Assembly (NCBI GenBank): GCA_023213395.1
Contig: CM041465.1
Location: 128,657,741-128,721,740 of the forward strand
DNA: 64,000 bases
Direction of reading: 5' to 3'
From: Cycas panzhihuaensis
Taxonomy: Eukaryota; Cycadophyta
Part shown: piece after piece, positions 43,701-54,898 of the stretch
Position numbering within the stretch: position 1 is the stretch's first letter
How the letters are laid out: every line of letters begins with the position of its first letter
The notes under the pieces: model-generated
What the model was told of the DNA's origin: nothing
Seen by the model: the letters and a program-made list of their open reading frames with translations, nothing else
The model's database searches: none
Translations under genes and position numbers: made by a program

Positions 43701-44145
43701 TACGTACCAAAAAGGTATGTTACAGTGCACGCACGATTAAAAAGTGATCAAATTTAAAAAATACACTATACGTACCAAGAAAATACAGTCCAGTATGCAC
43801 AGTTCAAAAAAGTGAATTAAAATTAGAAAATACGTACTTGAAAAGTACGCAGTCAGGTATGCACAGTAAACAAACTTTAAGTTGCTCAATTACATTATAC
43901 GTACCTAAAAAGTGCATGGCAGTGCATACGGTGAAAAGAGAAGTAAGTTAAATGATTACAGTGTACGTACCGAAAAAGTACGTAGTCAAGTACGTACAGT
44001 GGAAAATAAACTTAAGTGCCTAGTTACATTCTACGTACCGGAAAAGTACGTAATCGAGTACGCACAATGGAAACACATAACACTATACGTACCAACAGCA
44101 CGTATAAGACAAAATTCCGAATAAGACAAAACATTACGTACCTGC
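43701..44145 (+). repeat. Degenerate tandem array with TACGTACC core in G
   Basis: TACGTACC or a one-base variant occurs at 43701, 43769, 43831, 43898, 43964, 44032, 44086 and 44135, mostly 62-68 bases apart. Each is followed by an A-rich stretch and AAGTACG(T/C) or AAGTGCA. The units are diverged but the core palindrome persists. Confidence 0.85.
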
Positions 44146-44365
44146 GAGTATTCCCGAGAAGTACGCAGAGCAGAAGAACGGACGAATCGACTCCGGAAAT
44201 TCTGCCAAGTGACCGTACGACTCGGCAAGCAGGAAAAGTGACTCCGGTACGCATCTCGGCAAGGAATTTCACAAAAATGGCAAGCATTCCTAAAAGAATG
44301 CATACGTAGGGTTCCGGTTTGTACTCTTAGGTTATTTCAGCTATCTTTGGGACTCCACAGCCATA

Positions 44366-45436
44366 ATGAGGATAGCAGGATGTCAAGAGGCATTTATACC
44401 AAAGCTCAAGCAAGAATTACAAGCCCTACCAGCTCAATTTCAGACCAAGATAAAGCAAGCAGGATGGGGAGACTACATTTACTGCAATCCAATGTATTAT
44501 GACCCAGAACTTATGGACCAAATTCTGTTGGCACTGAAGGAAGATAGCAGGAAGGCTAAAATGGATGCAGATATAATCCATACCATCACAAAACTCCCAA
44601 ATGAAGGAGAAATTCCCCTGGGTACAAAGAGGTCAGAAGTTGACCGAGAAATGTGGCTAAGAGAATTGTGTCAACCAAATACTCAGATCATGTCTGGTGG
44701 GATTCGTGTAGCAGACATTATTGATGTCAGACTCCAATGGGTAGCAAAAGTAATAAATTCCCGATTTTTGTCCAAACGGAAGTACACATACATTCAGGGA
44801 GGCATGATGCCAGTGTTGTTGAAAATTCGGGAAGGGGAGAAACTGAATTGGTCCGAATTCTTGGCGGAGAACATGAGGCAGCAACTCAAGGAGATTAGGA
44901 CACATCCTTTCCGACATCCCTCCTTGCTATTGGCTATCTTGTTCTATCAGTGTCCAGATGTGCAGCTGACCAGAACTACCATTTCTCCACGGGAACCAAT
45001 AATCAAACAGTGGGCAGCAGAATTTCCAGATACAGTTAACAGCCCGGAAGCAAAAAGAAGGGTACATAAACAAATGCAAAAGGTACTTACCTGGTTATAG
45101 AAAACACCAGGAACACCCATTCCTCACCGGACAAAACAGGCTGTCCATAGAAGAGGTAAAAGGAAGAAAGGAGAAGAGGAATCGGGGGAGGAGGAAGAAG
45201 AAGCAGAGGCCTCCTGGGAAGAATGGGAAGACTTCCCTCAGGCAACGGAAGCAGGTGAACCCTCAGCACCTCCTACACCACATGATAAATCAGGACCAAT
45301 AATTTAGTTAATTCAAGAAATGGAGGAAGGGTATAAAGCTGAGATAGCTGCCTTTCAAGACAAAATTAAGGAAAAGGATGCTATCATTGCCACTCTAACA
45401 CAGATTAATAAAGAAATTTTAGCGGGACAGAGGTAG
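44366..45436 (+). CDS. G extra ORF downstream of integrase
   Basis: Frame from MRIAGCQEAFIPKLKQEL to a tag at 45098; the same frame then continues through one more stop (45306-45308) to 45436. Residues 1-244 are mostly helical, with REMWLRELCQPNTQIMSGG and VADIIDVRLQWVAKVINSRF, then a region like plant 'putative plant transposon protein' (PF20167-type) domains seen in other plant gypsy elements. The extension is basic (RRGKRKKGEEE), then acidic, and ends in a coiled coil (EMEEGYKAEIAAFQDKIKEK). No signal peptide or membrane segment is visible, so it does not look like an envelope protein. Function unknown. Confidence 0.7.
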
Positions 45437-45545
45437 CAAGAGCCACCTTGAGACAGAGCGGGGGAGGAATATTCCAAAATTTTGAAAATTTTTGGAGTTT
45501 TGTTGAGCAAGGATGCTCAAACCCATACTGTTGACCCGGGATAGA
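45437..45545 (+). other. G region before 3' LTR, polypurine tract displaced
   Basis: The only purine-rich run is GAGCGGGGGAGGAA (45457-45470), about 75 bases upstream of the LTR rather than adjoining it. The bases next to the LTR are GACCCGGGATAGA. Confidence 0.55.
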
Positions 45546-46362
45546 TGTTGGGGCATAAAGTGATCATATGGTCATGGAAGACCAGTGCAGTACTGGGTAA
45601 CCTAAGATATGTAGGTAGTGCAGATGCGGAGGTATGCACGAGGCTAAGCTGGAGAAATCAAGATTGCAGGTACGTATGACAGGTGCATACCTGAAACGGG
45701 TACGTACCACAGACACGTACCAGTGGCGGAATGGAACCAAACGGAAGTGGTACGCACGACAATACGGGACTAGTGGAGGCACAGGAAGGCGCTGCACGCA
45801 TGCACGCATTTAACCTAAAGAGACATTAGTTAAAGTGCATAACTAATGATTTAAGGAAAGGGTACATATGGCTGAAGGGGTACGGTTATGACAGGCAGTC
45901 ATAACCCTTCAGCCAAAAGGTACAAAGAAGCATACTTAAGGAGGTATGCATGAACCATCCGGTTAGGGTGAGAGCCGACTATTAAGAGTACTCCAGCACG
46001 CACGACAGCTAATTGAAGCAGTGTTCAGTGATAAATATCATCTGGGTACGCATGTAACAGGAAGAATGTATGCCGTTGGAATGCATAGGAATGCATTCCA
46101 GCCCTCTGTGTAATTGAACTGATTACTTAATGGAAAGAAGAGTTACATGGAAAACTGTGTATTCTCTGTGTTTATAAGGATGAAGTGCTAAATATGTGTT
46201 GATTTTTGTGCTGCTGTGTACCATTGTGGTATAATTCTGTGAATAATCTGTGGAATGTATGTGAATAACCATGTTGACAGTATCCTATCTAGACTATAGC
46301 CTGTGTAACCTTGACAAGTGCACTGTTCCCACAAGTGCAGTGGGAACAAACCTCAGTCAACA
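45546..46362 (+). repeat. G 3' LTR
   Basis: 817 bp, partner of 35841-36658; GCTGC follows at 46363-46367. Confidence 0.94.
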
Positions 46363-46837
46363 GCTGCGCTGTTGGTCGATACTGAGGGTTGATCTCACCA
46401 CTGTGTACATGCTCTCTGATGAAATGGTGGTGAACTTCAATATGCTTGGTTCGTGCATGAAAGACGGGATTCTTAGTCAGCTTGAGCACACTTTGATTGT
46501 TGCAATGAATGTTGGTAGGCTGATCTTGCTCAAGTCCAAGTTCCCCAAGAATCTGTTGTAGCTAGATAGCCTCGCAAGCTGCGCTGATTGCAACTTTGTA
46601 TTCTGCTTCTGTGGAGGACAAGGTAACATTTGGTTGTTTCTTGCAACTCCACGAAACAACTGCTGAACCAAGGGTGAAACAGTAACCCGAGGTTGATCTC
46701 CTGCTATCCTGGCATCTTGCCCAATCAGAATCGGAGAACCCTTCCAAAGTGAAGTTCTCATTATGTGTATACTCAAGGCCAAGCTGTAATGTACCTTTAA
46801 TGTACTTGAGTATGCATTTTGCTGCCTTCCAATGCTT
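46363..46837 (-). pseudogene. J RNase H
   Basis: Minus strand, frame 46747-46562: EGFSDSDWARCQDSRRSTSG then YCFTLGSAVVSWSCKKQPN and LSSTEAEYKVA, with catalytic Asp/Glu residues visible. It continues through NPVFHARTKHIEVHHHFIRE up to the G insertion at 46363. The tail is at 35840. Confidence 0.93.
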
Positions 46838-47749
46838 CTAATTGGGTTGAGACATGAATTGAGAACAAATCCCAACTGCAAATGAAATGTTCGGATGAGT
46901 GTTGGTGAGATAGATGTGACTATCAATCAACTGCCGGTAAAGAGTGGGATCTGCAGGTTCAGCTTCCTCATTAAGAGTAAGCTTGGTTCTGTTCTCCATT
47001 GGTGTAGGCGTTGCCTTGCGATCATGCATCCCGAACCTCTGCAAGATGTCCCAAGAATATTTTGCTTGGGAGATGAAGATATAGCATTGCCATACCTCAA
47101 AGCCTAAAAAGTAATGGAGAAGTCCAAGATCAGTCATCTCGAAACTTCTCTTCAAATCATCCTGGAGAATCTGTATGAGCTTAGTGTTATCACCAGTGAT
47201 CACTAAGTCATCTACATACAAGACAATAAAGGTGACATGGTTCTTTTCATGTTTGATGTACAAATTAGGATCTGAAGTAGATTGATGAAACCCATGTCTC
47301 AAGAAGTAGTCATCGATTTTTGAATACCATGCCCTAGGAGCTTGTTTCAAGCCATACAAAACCTTTTTGAGGCAACACACAATATGCTCCTTGCCTTGTG
47401 CTTTGTAACCAGGAGGTTGCTCCAAGTATACCTCCTCTTGAAGATCGCCATTAAGAAAGGCGCTCTTCATGTCCATCTGATAAACTGGCCATTTGCATTG
47501 TGCTGCTAAGGCCAAAATGAGTCTGATGGTGTTCATATTCGCCATTGGTGCAAAAGTTTCCTCATAATCAATGCCTTCCTTTTGTTTGAATCCCTTTGCC
47601 ACAAGGCGTGCCTTCTGACGCTTAAGTGTACCATCAGAATGGAATTTGGTCTTATAGACCCATTTACAACTGATTGCCTGTTTATGTAGAGGCAATTCGA
47701 CCAAATCCCATGTGCCATTCTTGTGAATAGAATGGATTTCCTCATCCAT
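46838..47749 (-). CDS. J copia reverse transcriptase ORF
   Basis: 303 codons without interruption, the longest intact RT in the window. CKWVYKTKFHSDGTL, KARLVAKGFKQKEGIDYEET, YQMDMKSAFLNGDLQEEVYL (catalytic Asp), LYGLKQAPRAWY, VLYVDDLVITGD (YVDD) and YLTNTHPNISFAV are all present. This is the normal RVT_2 order for Ty1/copia. The frame ends at QPN and RNase H continues in another frame. The original start lies in the linker. Confidence 0.95.
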   Translation of the reverse strand: MDEEIHSIHKNGTWDLVELPLHKQAISCKWVYKTKFHSDGTLKRQKARLVAKGFKQKEGIDYEETFAPMANMNTIRLILALAAQCKWPVYQMDMKSAFLNGDLQEEVYLEQPPGYKAQGKEHIVCCLKKVLYGLKQAPRAWYSKIDDYFLRHGFHQSTSDPNLYIKHEKNHVTFIVLYVDDLVITGDNTKLIQILQDDLKRSFEMTDLGLLHYFLGFEVWQCYIFISQAKYSWDILQRFGMHDRKATPTPMENRTKLTLNEEAEPADPTLYRQLIDSHIYLTNTHPNISFAVGICSQFMSQPN

Positions 47750-48840
47750 GGTAGCCTTCTAATTGCCATTTTTTGAAGCCTCCTCAAAGGTGGAAAGCTC
47801 ATCAACAAAAAGCACTTCAGCCATAAGTGCAAAATTTGTTTGCTGCCTATATTTTGATGGACATTTCCCTTCAATAATGTGACCGTCCTGCACCATTTGA
47901 GTATACCATTTAGGTAACTTTTGAAATGAAGTAGCTTGAACCTCAATGTCTTCTGGTCTAAGTGGTTGATCAATAGAAGATGATGTGCTAGGCTCAAGTG
48001 GAGCAGAAGATGATGAAGTGGACGGTCCAGCAGGTGCAGATGAAGTACATGGTGTAGAAGATTGAGAGGGAGGGAAGTCCTCAACAATCTTTTTGCCTTT
48101 ATCAATGGGGGGTTGGATAGATGCCACATCCAACTCTCTTTGATCGTCTTTAGCAAAGATTACATCTCTTGAGAGATGCATTTTTCTTCCAACTGGATCA
48201 TACAACTTGTAGGCCTTGCTATGAATGGCATATCCTACAAAGATGCATTTGAGACTATGCTTATCTAACTTTGTCCTTTGCTGATCAGGTATGTGCATAT
48301 ATGCAGTGCACCTAAATGTCCTTAAATGGCTGATAGTCGGTTTCTTACCAGTCCATGCCTCCTCAGGTGTAATGTTGGTGACTGCTGTAGTAGGACTTCG
48401 GTTGGCCACATAGGCAGCTGTGTGAAATGCTTACGCTTGATGGCTCGAGGAAGTCCTTTCGCATGCATCATAGTTTTGGCTTTATTGGCCAAAGTTCTGT
48501 TCATTCTTTCGGAGACTCCGTTTTGTTGAGGAGTATGAGGAACTGTAAATTGTCTCCGAATCCCATTATCCGTGCAGTGTTGGGTAAATTCTTTTGAAGT
48601 GAATTCACCTCCATTATCTGTCCTTAATGTTCCAATTGAATAGCCAGATTCATTTTCTACTTCGGCTTTGAATTCTTTGAACTTAGAGAATGCTTCTGAT
48701 TTGTGCTTTATGAAGTAGACCTAGACTCTATGAGAAAAGTCATCAATGAAGGAGATGTAGTACAATGCTTCTCCAAATGATTGAGTGGACATGGGTCCAC
48801 ATAAGTCTGACCTCGGGGTTTTGGTGTAACGGGGAGCCTT
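47750..48840 (-). pseudogene. J integrase core and linker
   Basis: Reading from 48840: DLCGPMSTQSFGEALYYIS, FIDDFSH (Asp), LRTDNGGEF (Asp), TPQQNGVSERMNRTLA (Glu). A frameshift at about 48420 leads to ITPEEAWTGKKPTISHLR and FVGYAIHSKAYKLYDP in frame 48409-47759, which goes on into a Ser/Pro-rich linker (SSAPAGPSTSSSSAPLEPS). The N-terminal zinc part, protease and gag are absent upstream of 48840. Confidence 0.92.
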
Positions 48841-49877
48841 TACAAGTACTTAAATCATGTAATTTTAATCTTCAAAGAGAGGAGAATGTCTTGGCATAAG
48901 TCATTTAATGAATCCTCTATCCAAGAAGAAGATTTTAATCCTCAAAAGGTACAAAAAAGATGATTTTTCTCTTAATAATTTTAAGTTAAGGTCACTATGC
49001 AAAGTGCCTTGTATAGAAAAAATGACTTAATAAGAGAAAAATATTACTTTTAATATAGTAAATCAGTTGAAAAAGCTTTGATTTGTCTTAAAGTGAAGTC
49101 AGAAAAGAAAAATCATTAAGAACCCCTTTAAATTTAGGTTAAAAAAGGGTTTTTAATAATTTTAAATGACTAAAAATGACTTAGTAAAAGATTGAATCAA
49201 GTGGGATTATGTAAAAAGGAATATTCTAGAGAAAATTCCTAAATACATAATCTAAAGTTCAAAGATAAAAGATATTAAAGTGAAATTTTTTGAAAAAATT
49301 TCAAGAAGATCGTTCGGGCCGATTTGCGGCGTCCTCACTCGGGCGGCGGCCGTGTAGACTCAGGCGGACATATCTCCGCGCAGAGAACTCGGAATGATCC
49401 GAGATTTTAGGAGGAGGGGCGCCCATGTGACACGTAGGCTCTCCATAAGTTTGAGCTGCAACAGATGTGTGTGGAGAGAGAACGACCCAGTTGAAGGGTT
49501 GGCTGGGCGCATGGACAGCAGAAGAAAAATGCAGGACAACACCCTATTTCCTCATTCCAAATCGCTTCTGGATTGTTGTGTGGGCCCTCCACAGGATGTG
49601 CAAGCCTTTTCCAGCAAGGAGAGCAGTCCAGCAATGAAGTATGAGTGAAATTCACCTTCCAATGTGGGTTTTCAGGGCTGAAAATGGCCCAGAATTGCTC
49701 CAACTTTCAAAGCTAACTCCAAAATGCTTTAGATCTGCAGAAAATGGGCTCAAAAGCAGACCTTGGATCGCCTTGGAGAGCGAAGGTCATCACCAAGGGT
49801 TTGAGGCCCAAATTGTGTCTTCAAAGAGCACCAAAAAGCGAACAAAGGGATCTAGTCCTCACTTGCTCGATACCAAA
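48841..49877 (-). other. J leader replacing gag and protease
   Basis: 48841-49300 is AT-rich and without frames. 49301-49862 is GC-richer and without recognised homology. On the minus strand 49865-49875 reads TGGTATCGAGC, an initiator tRNA-Met primer site with one deletion, two bases from the LTR. The junction at 48840 marks an internal deletion or replacement. Confidence 0.75.
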
Positions 49878-50430
49878 TGTTAGAATAGGCCAAATGGCCT
49901 CACAAGTCCAAGATCTAGAGACTAGACTCACTCCAGTTCTGAAAAGCATAAAAGTATAACATGCATTAAGCATAAACAAGATAAAACACAAAGAGAGAAA
50001 GAGGAGCAAGACAAAGATACCAAATGTGTGGTGTTGGAATTGGTCCAACCACCAAGAATACTCGACTTGATTAGCAAACCGAGAATAACAAAGTAGCTCC
50101 AACTCTTGATGAGAAACAATGAAGAGAGGCCTCATTAAATAGAGGAAGATGAGAGGCCACAGGCTATTGCATGATTGACAAGTGTCAATCATGCAATGCA
50201 TGCTTGCATGAAGGACAAGTGTCCTTTAGGAGCTCTTGTGAGCAAAAGTGCAAGGGGGTCATTTGACCTTCAAGTGACAACGTTATGTCACTAGACATAA
50301 AGTGGGTGTGTACTTTATCACTAAGTGATAAAGTCACCCCTAAAATACAAAAGTGCACATAATACATTAAAGTGCACATAAAGTACATAAAGCTTAACAT
50401 GTAAACATAAGATAAACATAAGGTTTAACA
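49878..50430 (-). repeat. J 5' LTR
   Basis: 553 bp, TG...CA, partner of 35180-35734, with the same 30-base inverted repeat at 50167-50196. Confidence 0.95.
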
Positions 50431-50435
50431 TCCTA

Positions 50436-51503
50436 GGAGAGGGTAATGGGCTAGGGTTAGGGTTTAGGGTACAGATTGGGTTGGGGGTAGCGATTGAGGA
50501 ATCCTCTAGGGTTAGCCGTGGGTTTGTATTAGGGTTTTTGGGAATCTCTATTTCTAGGTTTCGTATGGGATTACTGGTAGTTGGTTTTTGAGGGTTGGTT
50601 AAGTCCTCTATGTCTATGAGGTTTCTTTATTATCAACACTACCAATCAAACTTCTTAAAGTAAGGCATCCATTATTGATTGAATAACTACTGCTAGTACT
50701 ACCAAGGACACTCATATTATCATCAATACATTTATTATTATTATTATCATCACCGATGCTAGTATCGTAAGTTAAAGATAACAAAGAGCACTAGAAAGAG
50801 GGGTGAGTTACCACATAGAACCCTTGTAGTGAATCCCCCAAGGAGTTAGTTTCTCCTCCTTTTGAATCCAAATTAGGATGGAGTTCACCAAACTAATTGG
50901 GTTCTGTCTTCTATGGGTTGTTCATTGTCTCTACTTCCTCCACTACTTGGTATGTTGTGAGCTCATTAAATGATATCACGATCTTTTCACTTGAAATCAT
51001 TGCACTAGACGTATCGACATGAGTGTCACAGTTTTTTGTTGTGTTTGAGTGCAAAGTTATGATGATACCAATCTTGTAGGCACTTTATTTTATACAACCA
51101 TAGTCTTCCCAACTGGGTAGTGTATAATGCTATGCCTTCAATGGTGTCCAGTATAGTGAATTTGATCGAGGCCCCTACGACATGCACCTTAAATGTTTGA
51201 AAGTAGATGTACTAGCCAAACCTGAAGTTCATTTGCTAACTTTAAAGAATAACTTACATACTTTAATAATGAGCTTCCCAATTTTCTCCAGGTCTAGGCT
51301 AGAAGTAAGTTAATCGTTGAACCACTATTTATGATTACGTTGTGGAATGTTTCTCCTAAAATGTTGATGGTGACTTTGGGATCATCATCAAATGATAGTA
51401 GCACTTTATTTATATTTTGTGTGATCCCCTTCAAAACTCTCACTTGTAGTATCCTTGTTTTGAGCCACTATAGTACTTACATTAACAAGATTGTTAACTA
51501 GAG
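50436..51503 (-). pseudogene. F protease and post-protease spacer, decayed
   Basis: Position relative to neighbours corresponds to the G protease and acidic spacer. Weak minus-strand similarity and shared blocks with 5960-6240 only; stops are frequent. TTAGGGTTTAGGG-like words at 50456-50470 resemble plant telomere units but form only two imperfect copies. Confidence 0.5.
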
Positions 51504-52170
51504 CTACTCTACTAGTTTTTTCAATAAGCCAAACATACTTAGGATGTCCTTTTTGGGGATGTTAAATATTTTAGCAGATTGCAGTGTCAGTAGTGGCCTT
51601 GGGGATGTAGGTGTCAACCTTGGAGACTCTATTCCTTCCTTCCTCTTTGGAGATTGCCTCTTCCTATACATGTTTTTTATTTTGGTTTGGGTTGGAGGAT
51701 GTCGGTTAGCTTCTGCTTCCTTGGTTGCTACTTCCAAAGCCTGCTTGGCTTTTGCGAAGTGTTCTATCTCTAATTTAGGGTTCTTGTCTTTTTCCTTAGG
51801 CTCCATATTTAGCCTAGTTTGAGTTTGAAGATTCATTGATTATTGTGGGTCAGATAGCATCGACATAAGATTTGTAGATTTAGCATTTAGGGTACATTTC
51901 TGTTAAGGCACATACATGAGTATTGTTATCTCCCCTTTTTCATATACAGACATTCTGACCTCCAATGTCCAAATTCATAGCAAAATAAACATCTCCATGT
52001 TGATTTCTTTTATTTTGGAGGATCAATGTTGTTTTGGTCAAGTAAGGTGACCTTGTTTCTCCCCTTCCTTGGCCTCTACCTTTCATATTGGTACAGTGTC
52101 TATGGTAGTAGCAATCTTGCAAGGGACGCATTGTGAACTCATAGATGGGGCACCATTTCTCTTCCATGCT
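51504..52170 (-). pseudogene. F nucleocapsid/linker
   Basis: Frame 51836-51504 reads KLEIEHFAKAKQALEVATKE, matching G EMDWFKKAKHVLDGLAREE, and ends FGLLKKLVE (G LLMENLVKRL). Frame 52167-51940 has WCPIYEFTMRPLQDCYYHRH corresponding to the G second knuckle, with RGQGRGETRSP as the G RGRGRGRGG box. Confidence 0.75.
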
Positions 52171-53887
52171 TGCCCTTGTTCATCGATTGTTGCTTAGTTT
52201 CTCTTCCTCCTCCACATATTTCTTCTTCTTCAATTGTAATTTCAATCGAGCTATTTCCTCCCTTAATGCTTCTACTTCTAAATTTTCCTTTATTATTGCT
52301 TTGTAGGTTTTCTCTAGATGGCACTCTTTTTATTTCATCATGTACCATCTTAAGCATGCCATCTTGTCTACTAGTGTCTTTTGAATCCATTTTTCTTTCA
52401 AATTCTATTGCCAACTCTTTGGCTTTGGTGAAGTTCTTATTGGGATGTTGCTTCATGGATTCCCTGTAGTTTGGGATGTAGACCATTCACAAAATAACTC
52501 TTCATTAGGTAGTTTGGGACTTTCTCACTGTCAATCATATGCCGTGCAACAATAGCCATATGGCTCACAAACTCTGAGATGGATTCTCATAGACATTGGC
52601 TAATATTTCCCAATGCTTGGATCATTGCCTCATTGCTTTGAAGTTTTTGGAATCTCTTATGAAATTCCTTTGTAATTTCACGTGTTGGTCTTAATATCTA
52701 ATTCTTTATACCAAACCAAAGGAACTCCTCTTAGGGTGTAGGTGAACCTTCCCTTAATGTCTTCCTCATCCTTAATCCTTCTTATTCTATCATATTCTTA
52801 AACAGGTATAAATGTTTTAGGGCATCCATAGTTCCATTGAAGGTGAGGTGGTTGAAAGCACTTTCATTATGACAAATAGTTGAGGATGATTACACCAACA
52901 TCTTGGGTGGTATATTGGCATGAGGTGTATTTGTAGTTATGCTAAAAGATTGTAATGATGAACTCAAACCAAATATTGCCTTCCCACTGCCCTTGAATAG
53001 TGGGTTACTGCACAATGTCTTCAATTGTATTATTGTCTCTATTCCCAGAATTTGAATTGCTAATGGCGTTTGAATGTTACGTAGCCCTCCAAGGTGAAAA
53101 ACATATAAGCATTTGATTGCACGGTTAAGGTGGTACAGGTTAGTGTCATCTATTATGGGTGTGCAAGGGCAATAGACCTCCACCAATGGGATTAAAGGTT
53201 GCATGGTCCTCCAATAGAATGCTAGGGAATAACAACCACTTTTATCTATTTAAGGCCATACATTTGTAAAGAAATACCTTATGCAATAATCTCCTCTTGT
53301 AGGAGTGTACTCATATATATCTTCTCTTTTGGTGTCCTTTAAGCTTTCTTGCGCCCTTTCATATTTTGAATGTAATCTGAGCTGTTTTAGTAATAAAAGA
53401 TCCATTTATGCTCTCTTATCACCTATTTGGAGTGAAAATTGTAGGTTGGGATCGTAACATTGTATCAAGAACATGTTGTCTTTTGGGTTTGGTGGTGTGT
53501 TAAATAAATCCCTTATGAAGTAATTCTTCCAAGTTTCCATGAGACCTTCCTCTACTTTCTTGCCATTTTCACTCATTCTCTTCAAGATTTTTTCTGAATT
53601 AGACTTTCCCTCAACTATTGTTATTACCTTGTTGAGGCTAAGATACATTGGCCTCTTGTGTTTTTGGGGTTTGTCTCAACTATTTTTGTGGCTCCTTCAC
53701 TTCTGGTGACTTGTCATGTCAACAAACCACTCCCCTTAGATGTATTGGAAGAACTATCCTAGGCCTCCTTTCTCGACAACGTGCCCCTTCTTTGCGCTTG
53801 TCATGCTCTACCCTTCTTGGCCCAATGTATTGCCCTCTGCTGACTTGACTCGAGAATTCTTTTACTTGAAGGCTTCTTAGGTGGCAT
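52139..53887 (-). pseudogene. F gag
   Basis: The start at 53887 (MPPKKPSSK, after CTTCCA) corresponds to MPPKRPSRS in G. Frame 53204-52890 shows LAIQILGIETIIQLKTLCSN and NPLFKGSGKAIFG like the G disordered motif. Frame 52486-52139 has YIPNYRESMKQHPNKNFTKA and KELAIEFERKMDSKD like the G capsid end, then a basic region. Frame 53648-53406 is N-terminal gag. Broken throughout. Confidence 0.8.
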
Positions 53888-54029
53888 TGGAAGGTTCCTT
53901 GGTTGTTGTGGTTTAGTTAGAACCCACTGTCACATTGGCAACTAGGGTCCTTAGGACTTTGGGTATTCACTTTCACACCTACAATGACTCAAGTTCTTCT
54001 TTATGTAAGAAATTTAGCAACATAACCGA
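53888..54029 (-). other. F leader
   Basis: On the minus strand AGGACCCTAGTTG through CTAACTAAACC to AAGGAACCTTCCA aligns with the G leader (36735-36798), fixing the LTR edge near 54030. Confidence 0.75.
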
Positions 54030-54898
54030 TGTTGACTTAAATTACGATAGACTAGTCGTCTTGAAATTGCTTGTTTGCCCTTAAGTTGTGTGTCGTCTTC
54101 ACCATGATGTTGGTCATTACATACCTTCAAGTTTGCATGCCTTATAGACTTATTGTTGCATGTTAGGACTCATGCATATATATACCGCAGATAAGAAACA
54201 TTTCATATAACCATACTCATGAATATCATGCACATTTTTCTACATAACTCACTATTTCATTAATCAATTACCAAGTACAATGTTTAGGAATGTTTCACCT
54301 TTGGGTATGCTTGAACGCTTGGCCCTCACACAGAAATTTGGGTGAGAATGCCCTATTTATATCCAATTGACAACCATTTTGTCCTAAAGTTCACAACCAT
54401 TACAAGTGGCTTTTGACTTTTCATAGCAAAAACCCTAATTACACTTTATTAATTGTGGTTTTTTTGTACATTCATATATCTACACAGTTGTACAATCAAC
54501 TTCCATTGTAGTCACTGAAGTGTTGGATAACCATTCCCGTCCCTATCTTGTTGTTCTGGTTCTCTTATGGTTCTTCCTATTTCGCAATACTATAGCACCC
54601 ATTCCCAAAGAGTTGAAACTTAGAACTATAAGCGTTTAGCCATTCTTCTAGTCGTTCCAACTATTCCAAAGGGTGTTTCTCATTGTTTCCCCTGCTCACT
54701 TTTTCCATTCTGTTGCTAGAGCCATTCTTAAGCCCATTTTCAGTTGCTCCAAGTGCCCATGTGCTAGTTATTATGTATACACATATTGGCTTCAACATAA
54801 GCATGGTAATAATCTAACCCTAAGAGCATAATGATTTCCATCGTTAATGCACTATTATGTAGTTAGAATTAAGCCTTTAAGTCAACCATAAAATTCCA
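54030..54898 (-). repeat. F 5' LTR (right end approximate)
   Basis: Left edge TGTTGACT, as at the G LTR end. It shares ordered blocks with 6428-6877 and 27762-28083. The right edge is placed at TTCCA/ACCAA because ACCAA also precedes 6428. Length 869 bp, similar to G (818). Confidence 0.6.

Larger units (their letters stand above)
35841..46362 (+). mobile_element. G: 10.5-kb Ty3/gypsy element (non-chromovirus) with extra ORFs
   Basis: LTRs 35841-36658 and 45546-46362, flanked by GCTGC (35836-35840, 46363-46367), inserted in the J RNase H gene. Order: gag, four zinc knuckles, protease, a second gag-like block, RT, RNase H, integrase (no chromodomain), a tandem-repeat tract, then an extra ORF. 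The integrase end (PGKLKIRWLGPY through GSRLKPYIE) is of the Tat/Athila type. Damage is limited to a handful of stops and two or three frameshifts. Confidence 0.95.
35180..50430 (-). mobile_element. J: minus-strand Ty1/copia element, 5' coding deleted, split by G
   Basis: LTRs 35180-35734 and 49878-50430, flanked by TCCTA (35175-35179, 50431-50435). The interior on the minus strand contains a non-coding leader (49877-48841), integrase, linker, RT and RNase H (48840-46363), then the RNase H tail (35840-35735) after the G insertion. Gag, protease and the N-terminus of integrase are missing. By eye the LTRs show about 15 substitutions and several small indels. Confidence 0.94.

Noticed and set aside
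44366-45436. Envelope gene in G
   Set aside because: The position fits, but no signal peptide, transmembrane segment or heptad-fusion pattern is visible.
50456-50475. Telomere-like TTTAGGG words
   Set aside because: Only about two imperfect units; not an interstitial telomeric array.
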